From NCBI RefSeq assembly GCF_028583725.1, contig NZ_CP110680.1, positions 1,984,001-2,048,000 on the forward strand: 64,000 nt of DNA, written 5' to 3'. The first letter of the stretch is position 1; every line of letters begins with the position of its first letter. Position numbers and translations under genes: made by a program. Below the pieces are notes generated by a model. It was not told the DNA's origin, did no database searches, and was given only the letters and a program-made list of their open reading frames with translations. Shown in pieces: positions 14,274-22,189 of this stretch. Source of the DNA: Cellulomonas fimi. GTDB lineage: Bacteria; Actinomycetota; Actinomycetes; Actinomycetales; Cellulomonadaceae.

Positions 14274-14939
14274 GTGCGCAGCGCGATGTTCGGCACCAGC
14301 CTCGAGGCCGCGACCACCGACCGGTTCGCGCTCCAGAACGACAAGATGCTGCGCGTGCACCTCGACGGCGAGGTGTTCGCACGGCAGGGGTCGATGGTCG
14401 CCTACCAGGGCGACATGAGCTTCGCCCACCAGGGGTCCGGTGGCGTGCAGAAGTTCCTCAAGAAGGCCTTCACGGGCGAGGGTGTCCCGCTCATGAAGGT
14501 GACCGGGCGCGGCGACCTGTTCCTCGCCGACGACGCGTCCGAGGTGCACGTCGTCACGCTGGAGGGCGACTCGATCACCGTCAGCGGGCGCAACGTGCTC
14601 GCGTTCGACACCTCGTTGCAGTGGGACATCCGCCGTGTCGAGGGTGCCTCGATGATGGCCGGTGGGCTGTTCAACACCGTGTTCACCGGGGTCGGCCAGC
14701 TCGCGATCACGTCGTTCGGCCCGCCCGTGATCCTGAACGTCGACCAGCCCACCTTCGCCGACGCGCAGTCCGCGATCGCGTGGTCGTCCACCCTGCAGAC
14801 CGCGGCGAAGTCGTCGATGTCGGCGGGAGCGCTCGTGGGACGCGGGTCGGGCGAGGCGCTGCAGATCGCGTTCTCCGGGCAGGGGTTCGTCATCGTGCAG
14901 GCCAGCGAGGGCCCGCGGATCGTGCAGCAGAACGGCTGA
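14274..14939 (+). CDS. AIM24 family protein
   Basis: 221-residue protein of the AIM24 (formerly DUF124) beta-roll family, named after a yeast mitochondrial protein; biochemical role in bacteria is unknown. Recognisable segments are QGSMVAYQGDMSF near the N-terminus, KVTGRGDLFLADDAS in the middle and GGLFNTVFTGVGQLAITSFG. GTG at 14274 follows GAGGAG. It lies 66 bp after pflA on the same strand but with a different theme, so co-transcription is possible and not implied functionally. Its TGA is part of the following hairpin stem. Confidence 0.88.
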   Translation: MRSAMFGTSLEAATTDRFALQNDKMLRVHLDGEVFARQGSMVAYQGDMSFAHQGSGGVQKFLKKAFTGEGVPLMKVTGRGDLFLADDASEVHVVTLEGDSITVSGRNVLAFDTSLQWDIRRVEGASMMAGGLFNTVFTGVGQLAITSFGPPVILNVDQPTFADAQSAIAWSSTLQTAAKSSMSAGALVGRGSGEALQIAFSGQGFVIVQASEGPRIVQQNG

Positions 14940-14967
14940 CGCCCCGCCGGGGCGCGGCGGGGCGTCA
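14937..14967. terminator. Shared hairpin containing both convergent stop codons
   Basis: Perfect 13-bp stem TGACGCCCCGCCG (14937-14949) and its complement (14955-14967) with a 5-nt loop. The two ends of the stem are the TGA of the AIM24 gene and the TGA of the convergent DinB-like gene, leaving no intergenic DNA outside the hairpin. Confidence 0.75.
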
Positions 14968-15639
14968 GAACGCCGCGATCGTGCCGGGCGCGCGCTGCGG
15001 GCGGGACAGCGTCCGGACCAGTGCGTCCTGGCCGTGCCGGCGCAGCGCGAGGTCGGACAGCAGGCGCACGACGGGCACGACCGTCGCGGCGTCGAACTGC
15101 GGCGTCGGCAGCCCGACGCTGGACGCCAGGTCGTCGCTGTGCACGACGATCTCCATGAGCCGCGTGACGAGGAAGTCGTCGGTCGCGAGCGCGGCACCCG
15201 TCCAGGGCAGCAGGACGACCTCGGGCGCGGCCGCGAGGACGCCGTCGAGGCGTCCCAGGATCTCCCCGGCCTCGGTGGACAGCGCCTCGGGGCCGACCGC
15301 CGCCTCCTCCTCGGAGCGCGTGCGCACGCCGACGTTCGCCGGCCCGTCGAGGTCCTGCTGGATCCACGCGGCGCGCGCGTAGTGCTCGTCGACGGTGATC
15401 GGCTCGACGTCCGCCGCCGGGCCGGTGAGCACCTCGACCACCCGCAGCGGCTGGACGACGAGGTGCCGCGCGAGCGCGCCGACGCTCATGCCGGCGCACG
15501 ACGACTCGTCGTCCCACGCGGCGGCGACCTCGGGCCGCGCGACGAGGTCCACGAGCAGGCGGGTCGCGGGAACGAGGGCGGTCCGGTCGAGGTCACCGGC
15601 GAAGGTCAGGGGCGGCAGCGTGATCGGCACGTCGCCCAC
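14965..15639 (-). CDS. DinB/mycothiol-dependent maleylpyruvate isomerase-like (MDMPI) protein
   Basis: 224-residue four-helix-bundle protein of the DinB_2/MDMPI superfamily, typical of mycothiol-producing actinobacteria. The N-terminal helix TRLLVDLVARPEVAAAW, the middle helices with SVGALARHLVVQPLRV (contains the first metal-type His) and the late TRLMEIVVHSDDLASSVG (HxxD-like end) match the family. Members are metal-dependent thiol S-transferases; the substrate here is unknown. GTG at 15639 was chosen; GTG at 15630 is an equally plausible start three codons in. Ends inside the shared hairpin with the AIM24 gene. Confidence 0.75.
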   Translation of the reverse strand: MGDVPITLPPLTFAGDLDRTALVPATRLLVDLVARPEVAAAWDDESSCAGMSVGALARHLVVQPLRVVEVLTGPAADVEPITVDEHYARAAWIQQDLDGPANVGVRTRSEEEAAVGPEALSTEAGEILGRLDGVLAAAPEVVLLPWTGAALATDDFLVTRLMEIVVHSDDLASSVGLPTPQFDAATVVPVVRLLSDLALRRHGQDALVRTLSRPQRAPGTIAAF

Positions 15640-15692
15640 CCTCGCGCACGCCGCCGACCTGGTGCAACGCGCGTCCCGGTCCGGGCACGACG

Positions 15693-15739
15693 GAGGCCCG
15701 CGACCGGCTGTCGGGGACGAGCAGCCGGTCGCGGGCCTC
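15693..15739 (-). terminator. Hairpin terminator after fadB
   Basis: Perfect 18-bp inverted repeat (15693-15710 with 15722-15739) and an 11-nt loop, starting 8 bp beyond the fadB stop. One of the strongest hairpins in the window. Confidence 0.8.
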
Positions 15740-15746
15740 GGGGACG

Positions 15747-17879
15747 TCAGCGCGTCGGGACGTTCGCCACGCCGTCGGGCAGGAGCCGGCGGCCGAGGAC
15801 CTTCTCGCTGTAGCCGGTGCGGTCCAGGTACGGCGTGATGCCGCCGAGGTGGAACCCCCAGCCGGCGCCGAGGATCATGCACAGGTCGATCTGCTGCGGC
15901 GTGGCCACGACGCCCTCGTCGAGCATGTGCCCGACCTCGACGGTGAGCGCCGTGAGGACGGCGTCGAGCACGCCGATCTCGTCGAGCGGCGACGCGGCCG
16001 GCTCGATCTCGCGCGCCTCGTCGAAGACCGCCTGGATCGCCGGGTTCACGGGCTTCGGGAGGCCCTTGGCCGGTGCGTCGAGCACGACGCGCGTGCCGTC
16101 CGCGACGAGCTTCTCGAGGCCCGGCGAGCGCGGGAACCGGTCGCCCAGGTCCTCGCGCAGCGACGTCAGCACGTGCAGGCCGACCGCCGGCCCGACGAGG
16201 TCGAACAGCTCGAACGGCGGCATCGGCAGGCCGAGCGGCCGCAGCGCGCGGTCGGCGACCTCGACGGGCGTACCGTGCTCGACCGCGTCGACGATCACGC
16301 CGAGCAGCAGCACGAGCAGTCGGTTGACGACGAAGCCGGGCCGGTCGGCGACGAGCACCGCGGTCTTGCGGAGCTTCGTGACGACCGCGAACCCGGTGGC
16401 GAGCGCCTCGGCGGACGTGTGCTCGGCCTGCACGACCTCGACCAGCGGCATCGCGGCCACGGGGTTGAAGAAGTGCAGCCCGACCACCCGCTCGGGGTGC
16501 TGCAGGTCGGCCGCCATGGCGCTCACGGACAGCGCCGACGTGTTGGTCGCGAGGATCGTCGTCGGTGCGACGACGCCCTCGAGCTCGGCGAACACCCGCT
16601 TCTTGAGGTCGAGGATCTCGGTGACCGCCTCGATCACGAGGTCGCACGACGCGAGGTCGTGCAGGTCGGTCGTGCCGGTGATCGCACCGAGGGCGCGCGC
16701 ACCCGCCGACTCGCTCATCCGCCCGGTCGACACGAGACGCTCGACGGTGCTGCGGACGGCCGCGAGACCCTTCTCGACGCGCTCGTCGTCCAGGTCGCGC
16801 ATGACGACCGGCACGCCGAGCCGCTGCGAGAACAGCAGCGCGATCTGCGCGGCCATGAGCCCCGCGCCGACGATGCCGACGCGCGTGACGGGCTGCGCGA
16901 GCGACGCGTCGGGTGCGCCGACGGGCTTCTTGCCGCCCGAGACCAGGCCGAACGCGTACACGCACGCCCGCATCTCGTCGCTCATGATGAGGTCGGCGAG
17001 CGCGTCGTCCTCGGCGGCGAACGCCTCCTCGCGGCTGGCCGTCCGCGCGGCGGCGACGAGGTCGAGCGCGCGGTACGGCGCGGGCCGCGAGCCGTGCACG
17101 ACGGCGTCGAGCCGCTGGCGGGCCGCCGCGACGACGCCGTCCCACAGCGGCTCGGGGTCGAGCGGGCGACGCTCGACGACGACCTCGCCCGACAGCACGC
17201 GCGCCGCCCACCGGACCGACTCCTCGAGGAAGTCGGCCGGGTCGAGCACGACGTCGACGAGCCCGATCTGCGCCGCCTCACCGGCCGCGAACGGCTTGTT
17301 GGCAGCGGGTCGCGTGAGGATGACGTCGAGCGCCTTCTCGACGCCGACCAGGCGGGGCACGATGTACGCCCCGCCCCAGCCGGGGACGAGCCCGAGGCCC
17401 GTCTCGGGAAGCGCGAGCGCGCGCACGTCGGACGCCACCGTGCGGTAGTCGCAGTTCAGCGCGAGCTCGAGGCCGCCACCGAGCGCGACGCCGTTGACGA
17501 ACGCGAACGTCGGGACGCCCATGTCGTGCAGCAGCCCGTACGCGGCATGACCGCCCCGGCCGAGCTCGAGCGCCGTGTCGCGGTCGGTCACGGTCGTGAC
17601 CTGCGTGAGGTCGGCGCCGGCCGCCAGGAAGTACGGCTTGCCCGTGACGGCGACGGCCTGCACCTCGCCCGCACGGACGCGCTCGCGGACGGTCGTGAGG
17701 GCCGCGGTCAGCTCGGCGATGCCGAGCGGGCCGAGCGTCGTCGGCTTGGTGTGGTCGAGGCCGTTGTCGATCGTGACGAGCGCGAGCGTGCCGGCACCGC
17801 CGGGCAGGCTCACGTCCCGGACGAGGGCGTGCGAGACGCGCTCGGCGCGGGGCTGCGGGGCGTCGGGGGTCGTGCTCAC
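15747..17879 (-). CDS. fadB: Bifunctional enoyl-CoA hydratase/3-hydroxyacyl-CoA dehydrogenase
   Basis: Catalyses hydration of 2-enoyl-CoA and NAD-dependent oxidation of 3-hydroxyacyl-CoA in fatty-acid beta-oxidation. 710 residues: crotonase domain about 1-200 with GKPYFLAAGADL and NGVALGGGLELAL (oxyanion loops), linker, NAD-binding GIVGAGLMAAQIA near 345, the ATNTSALSVS and HFFNPVAAMPLVEV dehydrogenase signatures, and C-terminal helices. GTG at 17879 overlaps the fadA stop by 4 bp (GTGA), so it is coupled to the thiolase as in other actinobacterial fadAB operons. Ends before a strong hairpin. Confidence 0.96.
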   Translation of the reverse strand: MSTTPDAPQPRAERVSHALVRDVSLPGGAGTLALVTIDNGLDHTKPTTLGPLGIAELTAALTTVRERVRAGEVQAVAVTGKPYFLAAGADLTQVTTVTDRDTALELGRGGHAAYGLLHDMGVPTFAFVNGVALGGGLELALNCDYRTVASDVRALALPETGLGLVPGWGGAYIVPRLVGVEKALDVILTRPAANKPFAAGEAAQIGLVDVVLDPADFLEESVRWAARVLSGEVVVERRPLDPEPLWDGVVAAARQRLDAVVHGSRPAPYRALDLVAAARTASREEAFAAEDDALADLIMSDEMRACVYAFGLVSGGKKPVGAPDASLAQPVTRVGIVGAGLMAAQIALLFSQRLGVPVVMRDLDDERVEKGLAAVRSTVERLVSTGRMSESAGARALGAITGTTDLHDLASCDLVIEAVTEILDLKKRVFAELEGVVAPTTILATNTSALSVSAMAADLQHPERVVGLHFFNPVAAMPLVEVVQAEHTSAEALATGFAVVTKLRKTAVLVADRPGFVVNRLLVLLLGVIVDAVEHGTPVEVADRALRPLGLPMPPFELFDLVGPAVGLHVLTSLREDLGDRFPRSPGLEKLVADGTRVVLDAPAKGLPKPVNPAIQAVFDEAREIEPAASPLDEIGVLDAVLTALTVEVGHMLDEGVVATPQQIDLCMILGAGWGFHLGGITPYLDRTGYSEKVLGRRLLPDGVANVPTR

Positions 17880-19117
17880 TGCTGGCCTCCGTCGGTCGCG
17901 ACGTACTCGGGGTGGTGGGGGTTCTCCCAGACGACGGTGCCGCCCTGGCCGAGGCCGACGCACATCGTCGTGAGGCCGTACCGGACCTCGGGGTGCTCCT
18001 CGAACTGGCGCGCGAGCTGCGTCATGAGCCGCACGCCCGACGACGCGAGCGGGTGGCCGACGGCGATCGCGCCGCCGTACGGGTTGACGCGCGGGTCGTC
18101 GTCGGCGATCCCGAACGCGTCGAGGAACGCGAGCACCTGCACCGCGAACGCCTCGTTGATCTCGAACAGGCCGATGTCGTCGATCGTGAGGCCCGCCCGG
18201 TCGAGCGCCTTGCGCGTGGCCGGCACCGGACCGACGCCCATGATCTCGGGCTCGACGCCCGCGTACGCGAACGAGACGAGCCGCATGCGCGGGGTGAGGC
18301 CGAGGTCGGCGGCGGTGTCCTCCGCGGCGAGCAGGCACGACGCGGCACCGTCGGTGAGGGGTGCGGACGTGCCGGCGGTGACGCGGCCGCCCGGGCGGAA
18401 CGGCGTCGGCAGCGCGGCGATGCCCTCGACGGTCGTGCCGGGTCGCGGCGGCTCGTCGGCGGTCGCCAGGCCCCAGCCGCGCTCGGGGTCGCGCAGCGCG
18501 ACGGGCACGAGGTCCGGGTCGATCTGCCCGGCGGCGAGCGCGGCGGCGTACTTGGCCTGGCTCGCGGCGCCGTACGCGTCGGCGCGGTCGCGCGTGAGCT
18601 GCGGGAACCGGTCGTGCAGGTTCTCGGCGGTCACGCCCATGTTGAGGGCGTCGGGCGCGACGAGCTTCTCGGACAGGAACCGCGGGTTGGGGTCGGCGTC
18701 GAAGCCCATGGGGTGGTGGCCCATGTGCTCGACGCCGCCGGCGATCGCGACGTCCTGCGCCCCGATGCCGATGGTCGCGGCGACGTTGGTCACGGCGGTC
18801 ATCGCGCCCGCGCACATGCGGTCGACCGCGTAGCCGGGCACGGTGCGGGGGAGTCCGGCGAGGACGCCGACGGTGCGGCCCAGGGTCAGGCCCTGGTCGC
18901 CCTGCTGGGTGGTCGCGGCGATCGCGACCTCGTCGACGCGCTCGGCCGGCAGCTCGGGGTGGCGGCGCAGGAGCTCGCGCACGGTCTTGACGACGAGGTC
19001 GTCGGCGCGGGTGTGGGCGTAGAGCCCGTCCTTGCGCGCGCGGCCGAACGGGGTGCGGACCCCGTCGACGAAGACGACGCGGCGGGCGACGGGCGGTCGG
19101 GCGGATGCGGTCGGCAT
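17876..19117 (-). CDS. fadA: Acetyl-CoA C-acyltransferase (thiolase)
   Basis: Thiolytic cleavage of 3-ketoacyl-CoA, the last step of beta-oxidation, partner of FadB. 413 residues. Catalytic Cys102 in DRMCAGAMT, the histidine in AVGHPLASSG, and the second Cys in TTMCVGLGQGG are all present. ATG at 19117. First gene of the fadAB operon, with a promoter and a perfect palindrome immediately upstream that suggest repression, probably by an acyl-CoA-sensing regulator not encoded in this window. Confidence 0.96.
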   Translation of the reverse strand: MPTASARPPVARRVVFVDGVRTPFGRARKDGLYAHTRADDLVVKTVRELLRRHPELPAERVDEVAIAATTQQGDQGLTLGRTVGVLAGLPRTVPGYAVDRMCAGAMTAVTNVAATIGIGAQDVAIAGGVEHMGHHPMGFDADPNPRFLSEKLVAPDALNMGVTAENLHDRFPQLTRDRADAYGAASQAKYAAALAAGQIDPDLVPVALRDPERGWGLATADEPPRPGTTVEGIAALPTPFRPGGRVTAGTSAPLTDGAASCLLAAEDTAADLGLTPRMRLVSFAYAGVEPEIMGVGPVPATRKALDRAGLTIDDIGLFEINEAFAVQVLAFLDAFGIADDDPRVNPYGGAIAVGHPLASSGVRLMTQLARQFEEHPEVRYGLTTMCVGLGQGGTVVWENPHHPEYVATDGGQQ

Positions 19118-19189
19118 CGGGCCTCCAGGCGTGGACGACGGTGTCCGGTCACGGGTGCGGGTCCCGCCGGGACGGGACCGCTGGGGCCG

Positions 19190-19219
19190 ACGCTACCGGG
19201 ACCTAGGTCCTACGTCAGC
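19190..19219 (-). promoter_or_regulatory. fadAB promoter with palindrome in the spacer
   Basis: On the minus strand GCTGAC (19214-19219), 18-bp spacer and TAGCGT (19190-19195) form a plausible promoter about 65 bp before fadA. The spacer contains the perfect palindrome GGACCTAGGTCC (19199-19210). A second inverted repeat, GTTAC-N6-GTAAC, lies at 19224-19239. Either could be an operator. Confidence 0.5.
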
Positions 19220-19259
19220 CGAAGTTACCGAAGAGTAACACCGCGCCTGGTGGCGGTCC

Positions 19260-20576
19260 TCAGTCCGTCGGCAGCGCCGCGAACGCCGCGGCGAGCCGGT
19301 CCGCCAGCAGCTCGACCTGCCAGGCCCGGGCGCCACCGGCCGTGAGCGCCTCCGCGATCGACGCCGCCTCGAGCGACCGCGGCGGCGCCCAGCACAGGCG
19401 GCGCAGCAGGTCGGGCTGCAGCAGGTTCTCGGCCGGCACGGCGTGCGTCGCGGACAGGTCCGCCACGACGTCACGCGCCGCGGCGAGCCGTGCGGCGGCC
19501 GCGGGGTCCTTGTCCGCCCAGGCGCGCGGCGGCGGAGGAGCGTCGCTCTTCGGGCCCCGGACCGAGGGCAGCTCGGAGTCGGGGAGCGCGAGACCGCGGT
19601 CGATCGCCTGCTGCCACAGCGTCGCGCGGCGCCGGGTGCCCTTGCCCGAGAACGCGGGCAGCGCCGTGAGCTGCGGCACCGAGCGCGGCAGCGCCTGCGC
19701 GGCCGCGACGATCGCGGCGTCCGGCAGCACCCTCCCGGGGGAGATGTCGCGCTGGCGGGCGTTCTGGTCGCGCGTCTGCCACAGCTCCCGGACGACGGCC
19801 AGCCGGCGCGCGTCGCGGATCTGGTGCAGGCCCGACACACGGCGCCACGGCTCGACGCGCGGGGGCGGCGGCGGGGCGGTGCGGACGGCCTCGAACTCCT
19901 GTGCGGCCCACTCGGCCTTGCCGGCGACGGCGAGCCGCTCGGCCAGCACGGTGCGCAGCTCGACGAGGACCTCGACGTCGAGCGCGGCGTACCGCAGCCA
20001 CTCGGGGGGCAGCGGCCGTGTCGACCAGTCGACCGCCGAGTGCTCCTTCGCGAGCCCCAGCCCGAGCGCGTCCGCGACGACCGCGGCCAGCCCCACGCGT
20101 TCCATGCCCAGCAGGCGAGCGCCGAGCTCGGTGTCGAAGATGCGCGTCGGACGCATCCCCTGCTCGACGAGCCCCGGAAGGTCCTGCGACGCGGCGTGCA
20201 GCACCCACTCGACACCCACCAGGGCGTCGGACAGTGCCGACAGGTCGGGCAGGGCGATCGGGTCGATCAGCGCGGTGCCCGCACCCTCGCGGCGGAGCTG
20301 GACGAGGTAGGTCCGCTGTCCGTAGCGGTAGCCCGACGCGCGTTCGGCGTCGACCGCGACCGGACCGGTGCCGGCCCCGAACGCCGCGACGACGCGCGCG
20401 AGCTCCTCGGGGGTCTCGACCACGTGCGGGACGCCGTCGGCGGGCTCGGTGAGCGGGACGACCGTCGGCTCGACGACGACGACGTCGTCGGTGGCGGTCG
20501 GGGCGGGCAGGTCGCCGTGCGGGTGGGCGGTGTCGCCCCCCGTGGTGGGGAGGTCGTCGGACACCTCGGAGTGCAT
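19260..20576 (-). CDS. rnd: Ribonuclease D family 3'-5' exonuclease with HRDC domain
   Basis: 438 residues. The N-terminal DEDDy exonuclease domain (about 60-225) shows VDAERASGYRYGQRTY in place of the E. coli DTEF motif, HAASQDLPGL, and WLRYAALDVEVL with the Tyr-X3-Asp pair. An HRDC nucleic-acid-binding domain follows near 250-330 (RLAVVRELWQTRDQNA). RNase D trims the 3' ends of tRNA precursors and other stable RNAs. ATG at 20576 (MHSEVSDD) was chosen; the open frame upstream is Arg/Ser/Pro-rich and unlikely to be translated. The first 50 residues are acidic and disordered. Confidence 0.92.
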   Translation of the reverse strand: MHSEVSDDLPTTGGDTAHPHGDLPAPTATDDVVVVEPTVVPLTEPADGVPHVVETPEELARVVAAFGAGTGPVAVDAERASGYRYGQRTYLVQLRREGAGTALIDPIALPDLSALSDALVGVEWVLHAASQDLPGLVEQGMRPTRIFDTELGARLLGMERVGLAAVVADALGLGLAKEHSAVDWSTRPLPPEWLRYAALDVEVLVELRTVLAERLAVAGKAEWAAQEFEAVRTAPPPPPRVEPWRRVSGLHQIRDARRLAVVRELWQTRDQNARQRDISPGRVLPDAAIVAAAQALPRSVPQLTALPAFSGKGTRRRATLWQQAIDRGLALPDSELPSVRGPKSDAPPPPRAWADKDPAAAARLAAARDVVADLSATHAVPAENLLQPDLLRRLCWAPPRSLEAASIAEALTAGGARAWQVELLADRLAAAFAALPTD

Positions 20577-20697
20577 GTGGTCCACCGTATGCGACGGCGC
20601 AGGCGCGTCCGCGCAGGCGGGCCGTGGTGCGCCGCACGTCACTCGCGCGCCCGCGCCGGGCCGGCGGCGGGGGGAGTGCGCCGGACCCGTGCGGGGG

Positions 20698-21213
20698 TCA
20701 GTCGAGGACGCCGCCGCGGATCGAGATCGCGACGAGCTCCGCGCGGTCACCCGTGCCGAGCTTGCGGGAGATGCGCGCCAGGTGGCTCTTCACGGTGAGC
20801 GCGGACAGGCCGAGCTCCTCACCGATGAGGCGGTTCGAGCGACCGTCCGCGACCAGGCGCAGGACGCTGACCTCGCGTGCCGTGAGCTCGGGCAGCGTCG
20901 GGGGCGCCGGAGCCGGCGCCGGCTGGCGCGGCACGCTCGACGCGGTCTGCCCCGCGACCGCTCCGCGCAGGCCGCCCTGCAGCAGCACCGAGAGCTCCGT
21001 GCGGCTCGCACGACGCGTGAGGACCACGACCCGCGGGGCTCCGCGGCGGCGCAGGTTCTGCACGAGCGCCACACCGTCGCCGTCGGCGATCTCCGACACG
21101 ACGACGCACATCTGCTGCGGCGGCGTCGCCGGGCGTCGGGTCGTCGGCACGGTCGTCCGGACGGCGACCCGGCGGAGCGGGGCGACGTCGCGGCGGAGGG
21201 GCTCGATGCTCAC
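20698..21213 (-). CDS. LuxR-type HTH regulator with degenerate receiver-like N-terminus
   Basis: 171 residues from GTG at 21213, which has GAGAGG just upstream (an in-frame start at 21291 would add 26 residues). The C-terminal 65 residues form a clear GerE/LuxR helix-turn-helix: LTAREVSVLRLVADGRSN followed by IGEELGLSALTVKSHLARI. The N-terminal half has receiver-like strands (VVVLTRRASRTELSVLLQGGLRGAVAG) but I see no acidic pocket and no conserved Lys after the last strand, so it is probably not phosphorylated. No kinase is adjacent. Conserved position between RNase D and DUF3000 suggests an old, not acquired, gene. Confidence 0.8.
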   Translation of the reverse strand: MSIEPLRRDVAPLRRVAVRTTVPTTRRPATPPQQMCVVVSEIADGDGVALVQNLRRRGAPRVVVLTRRASRTELSVLLQGGLRGAVAGQTASSVPRQPAPAPAPPTLPELTAREVSVLRLVADGRSNRLIGEELGLSALTVKSHLARISRKLGTGDRAELVAISIRGGVLD

Positions 21214-21429
21214 GTCCCTCTCATCGGACGCGCCAGGGGTCCACTTGAGTGAACGCGGGGCACGGATCCGCGACAGGTTCGCCGTGGGCACGGTAGGGAG
21301 CGGGCGCGCGCCTCGGCTCGTGGACGCCCCTGTCCACGCCCTGGGGGTGCAGCGGTGTGCCGGCCGGCGCGCGGCCCAGCGGTACGTCAGCGGGCGGTCA
21401 GCGGCCCGTCGCAGGTGCGTCGAGGTGCG

Positions 21430-22014
21430 TCAGCGGCGCGGGCCGAGGGGGACGACGCCCTCGGGGAGCGGGGGCAGGCCTGCGGCCGTGCACAGCAGGG
21501 TCGCCCACGCCCGCAGGTGCGGCCCCAGGTCCTCGCCCGCCGCGGTCCAGGACGCGCGGATCTCGAGCTCGGTCTGCTCCGCGCGGCGCTCGAGCGCGCC
21601 GAAGCTCTGCGACAGCACGCGGGTCACGGTGCCGCCCGCGGCGTGCGGCTCGAGGCCGGCCGACTCGAGCGCGTCGGTGAACCAGGTCCACGCGACCTCG
21701 GCGAGCAGCGGGTCGGTCCCGACCTCCGACTCGAGCGTGGCCCGCACGAGCGTCACCAGGCGGAACGAGCCCTCCCACGCCTCCTGGCCCTCGGGGTCGT
21801 AGAGCACGACGAACCGGCCCGACGCGAGCTCGGCGGCGGCGACCGAGCGGCGCGCGCTGCGCACCTCGGCCGTGAGCGCGGCGGAGAACGGGGCGATCCG
21901 GGCGGGACCAGGGACCTCGTCGAGCACGACCTCGGACCGGACCGTCACGTTGCGCAGCGATCGGAGCGCACGGACGAACTCGGCGGGGACGTCCTCGGGA
22001 CCTGCGGGAGTCAC
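21430..22014 (-). CDS. DUF3000 domain-containing protein
   Basis: 194-residue actinobacterial protein of the DUF3000 family, usually encoded next to RNase D as here. Sequence shows PAEFVRALRSLRN at the N-terminus, RFVVLYDPEGQEAWEGSFRLV in the centre and TVTRVLSQSFGAL-type helices. No catalytic motif, signal peptide or membrane segment is visible; function unknown. GTG at 22014. It is divergent from gnd across a 175-bp gap. Confidence 0.88.
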   Translation of the reverse strand: MTPAGPEDVPAEFVRALRSLRNVTVRSEVVLDEVPGPARIAPFSAALTAEVRSARRSVAAAELASGRFVVLYDPEGQEAWEGSFRLVTLVRATLESEVGTDPLLAEVAWTWFTDALESAGLEPHAAGGTVTRVLSQSFGALERRAEQTELEIRASWTAAGEDLGPHLRAWATLLCTAAGLPPLPEGVVPLGPRR

Positions 22015-22084
22015 GCTCGGAGCGTACGGGCGAGGTCGCCGTCTTGACGTCCGGCACGCCGCTCCCGTCGAACCGCTACGCCGC

Positions 22085-22090
22085 TAGGCT
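22085..22090 (+). promoter_or_regulatory. Candidate -10 element of gnd
   Basis: TAGGCT at 22085-22090 fits TANNNT and would give a 5' leader of about 90 nt. A good -35 at the right distance was not found; TTGACG at 22044-22049 is too far upstream. Confidence 0.35.
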
Positions 22091-22189
22091 GACGGCGCAC
22101 TCCCACCGGACGTCGCCGCACCCGTCTCGCGCCCTGCGCACGGGTCTGCCCGCGCGATCCGGCCGTCGACGACAAGGAGCACCTCACGC

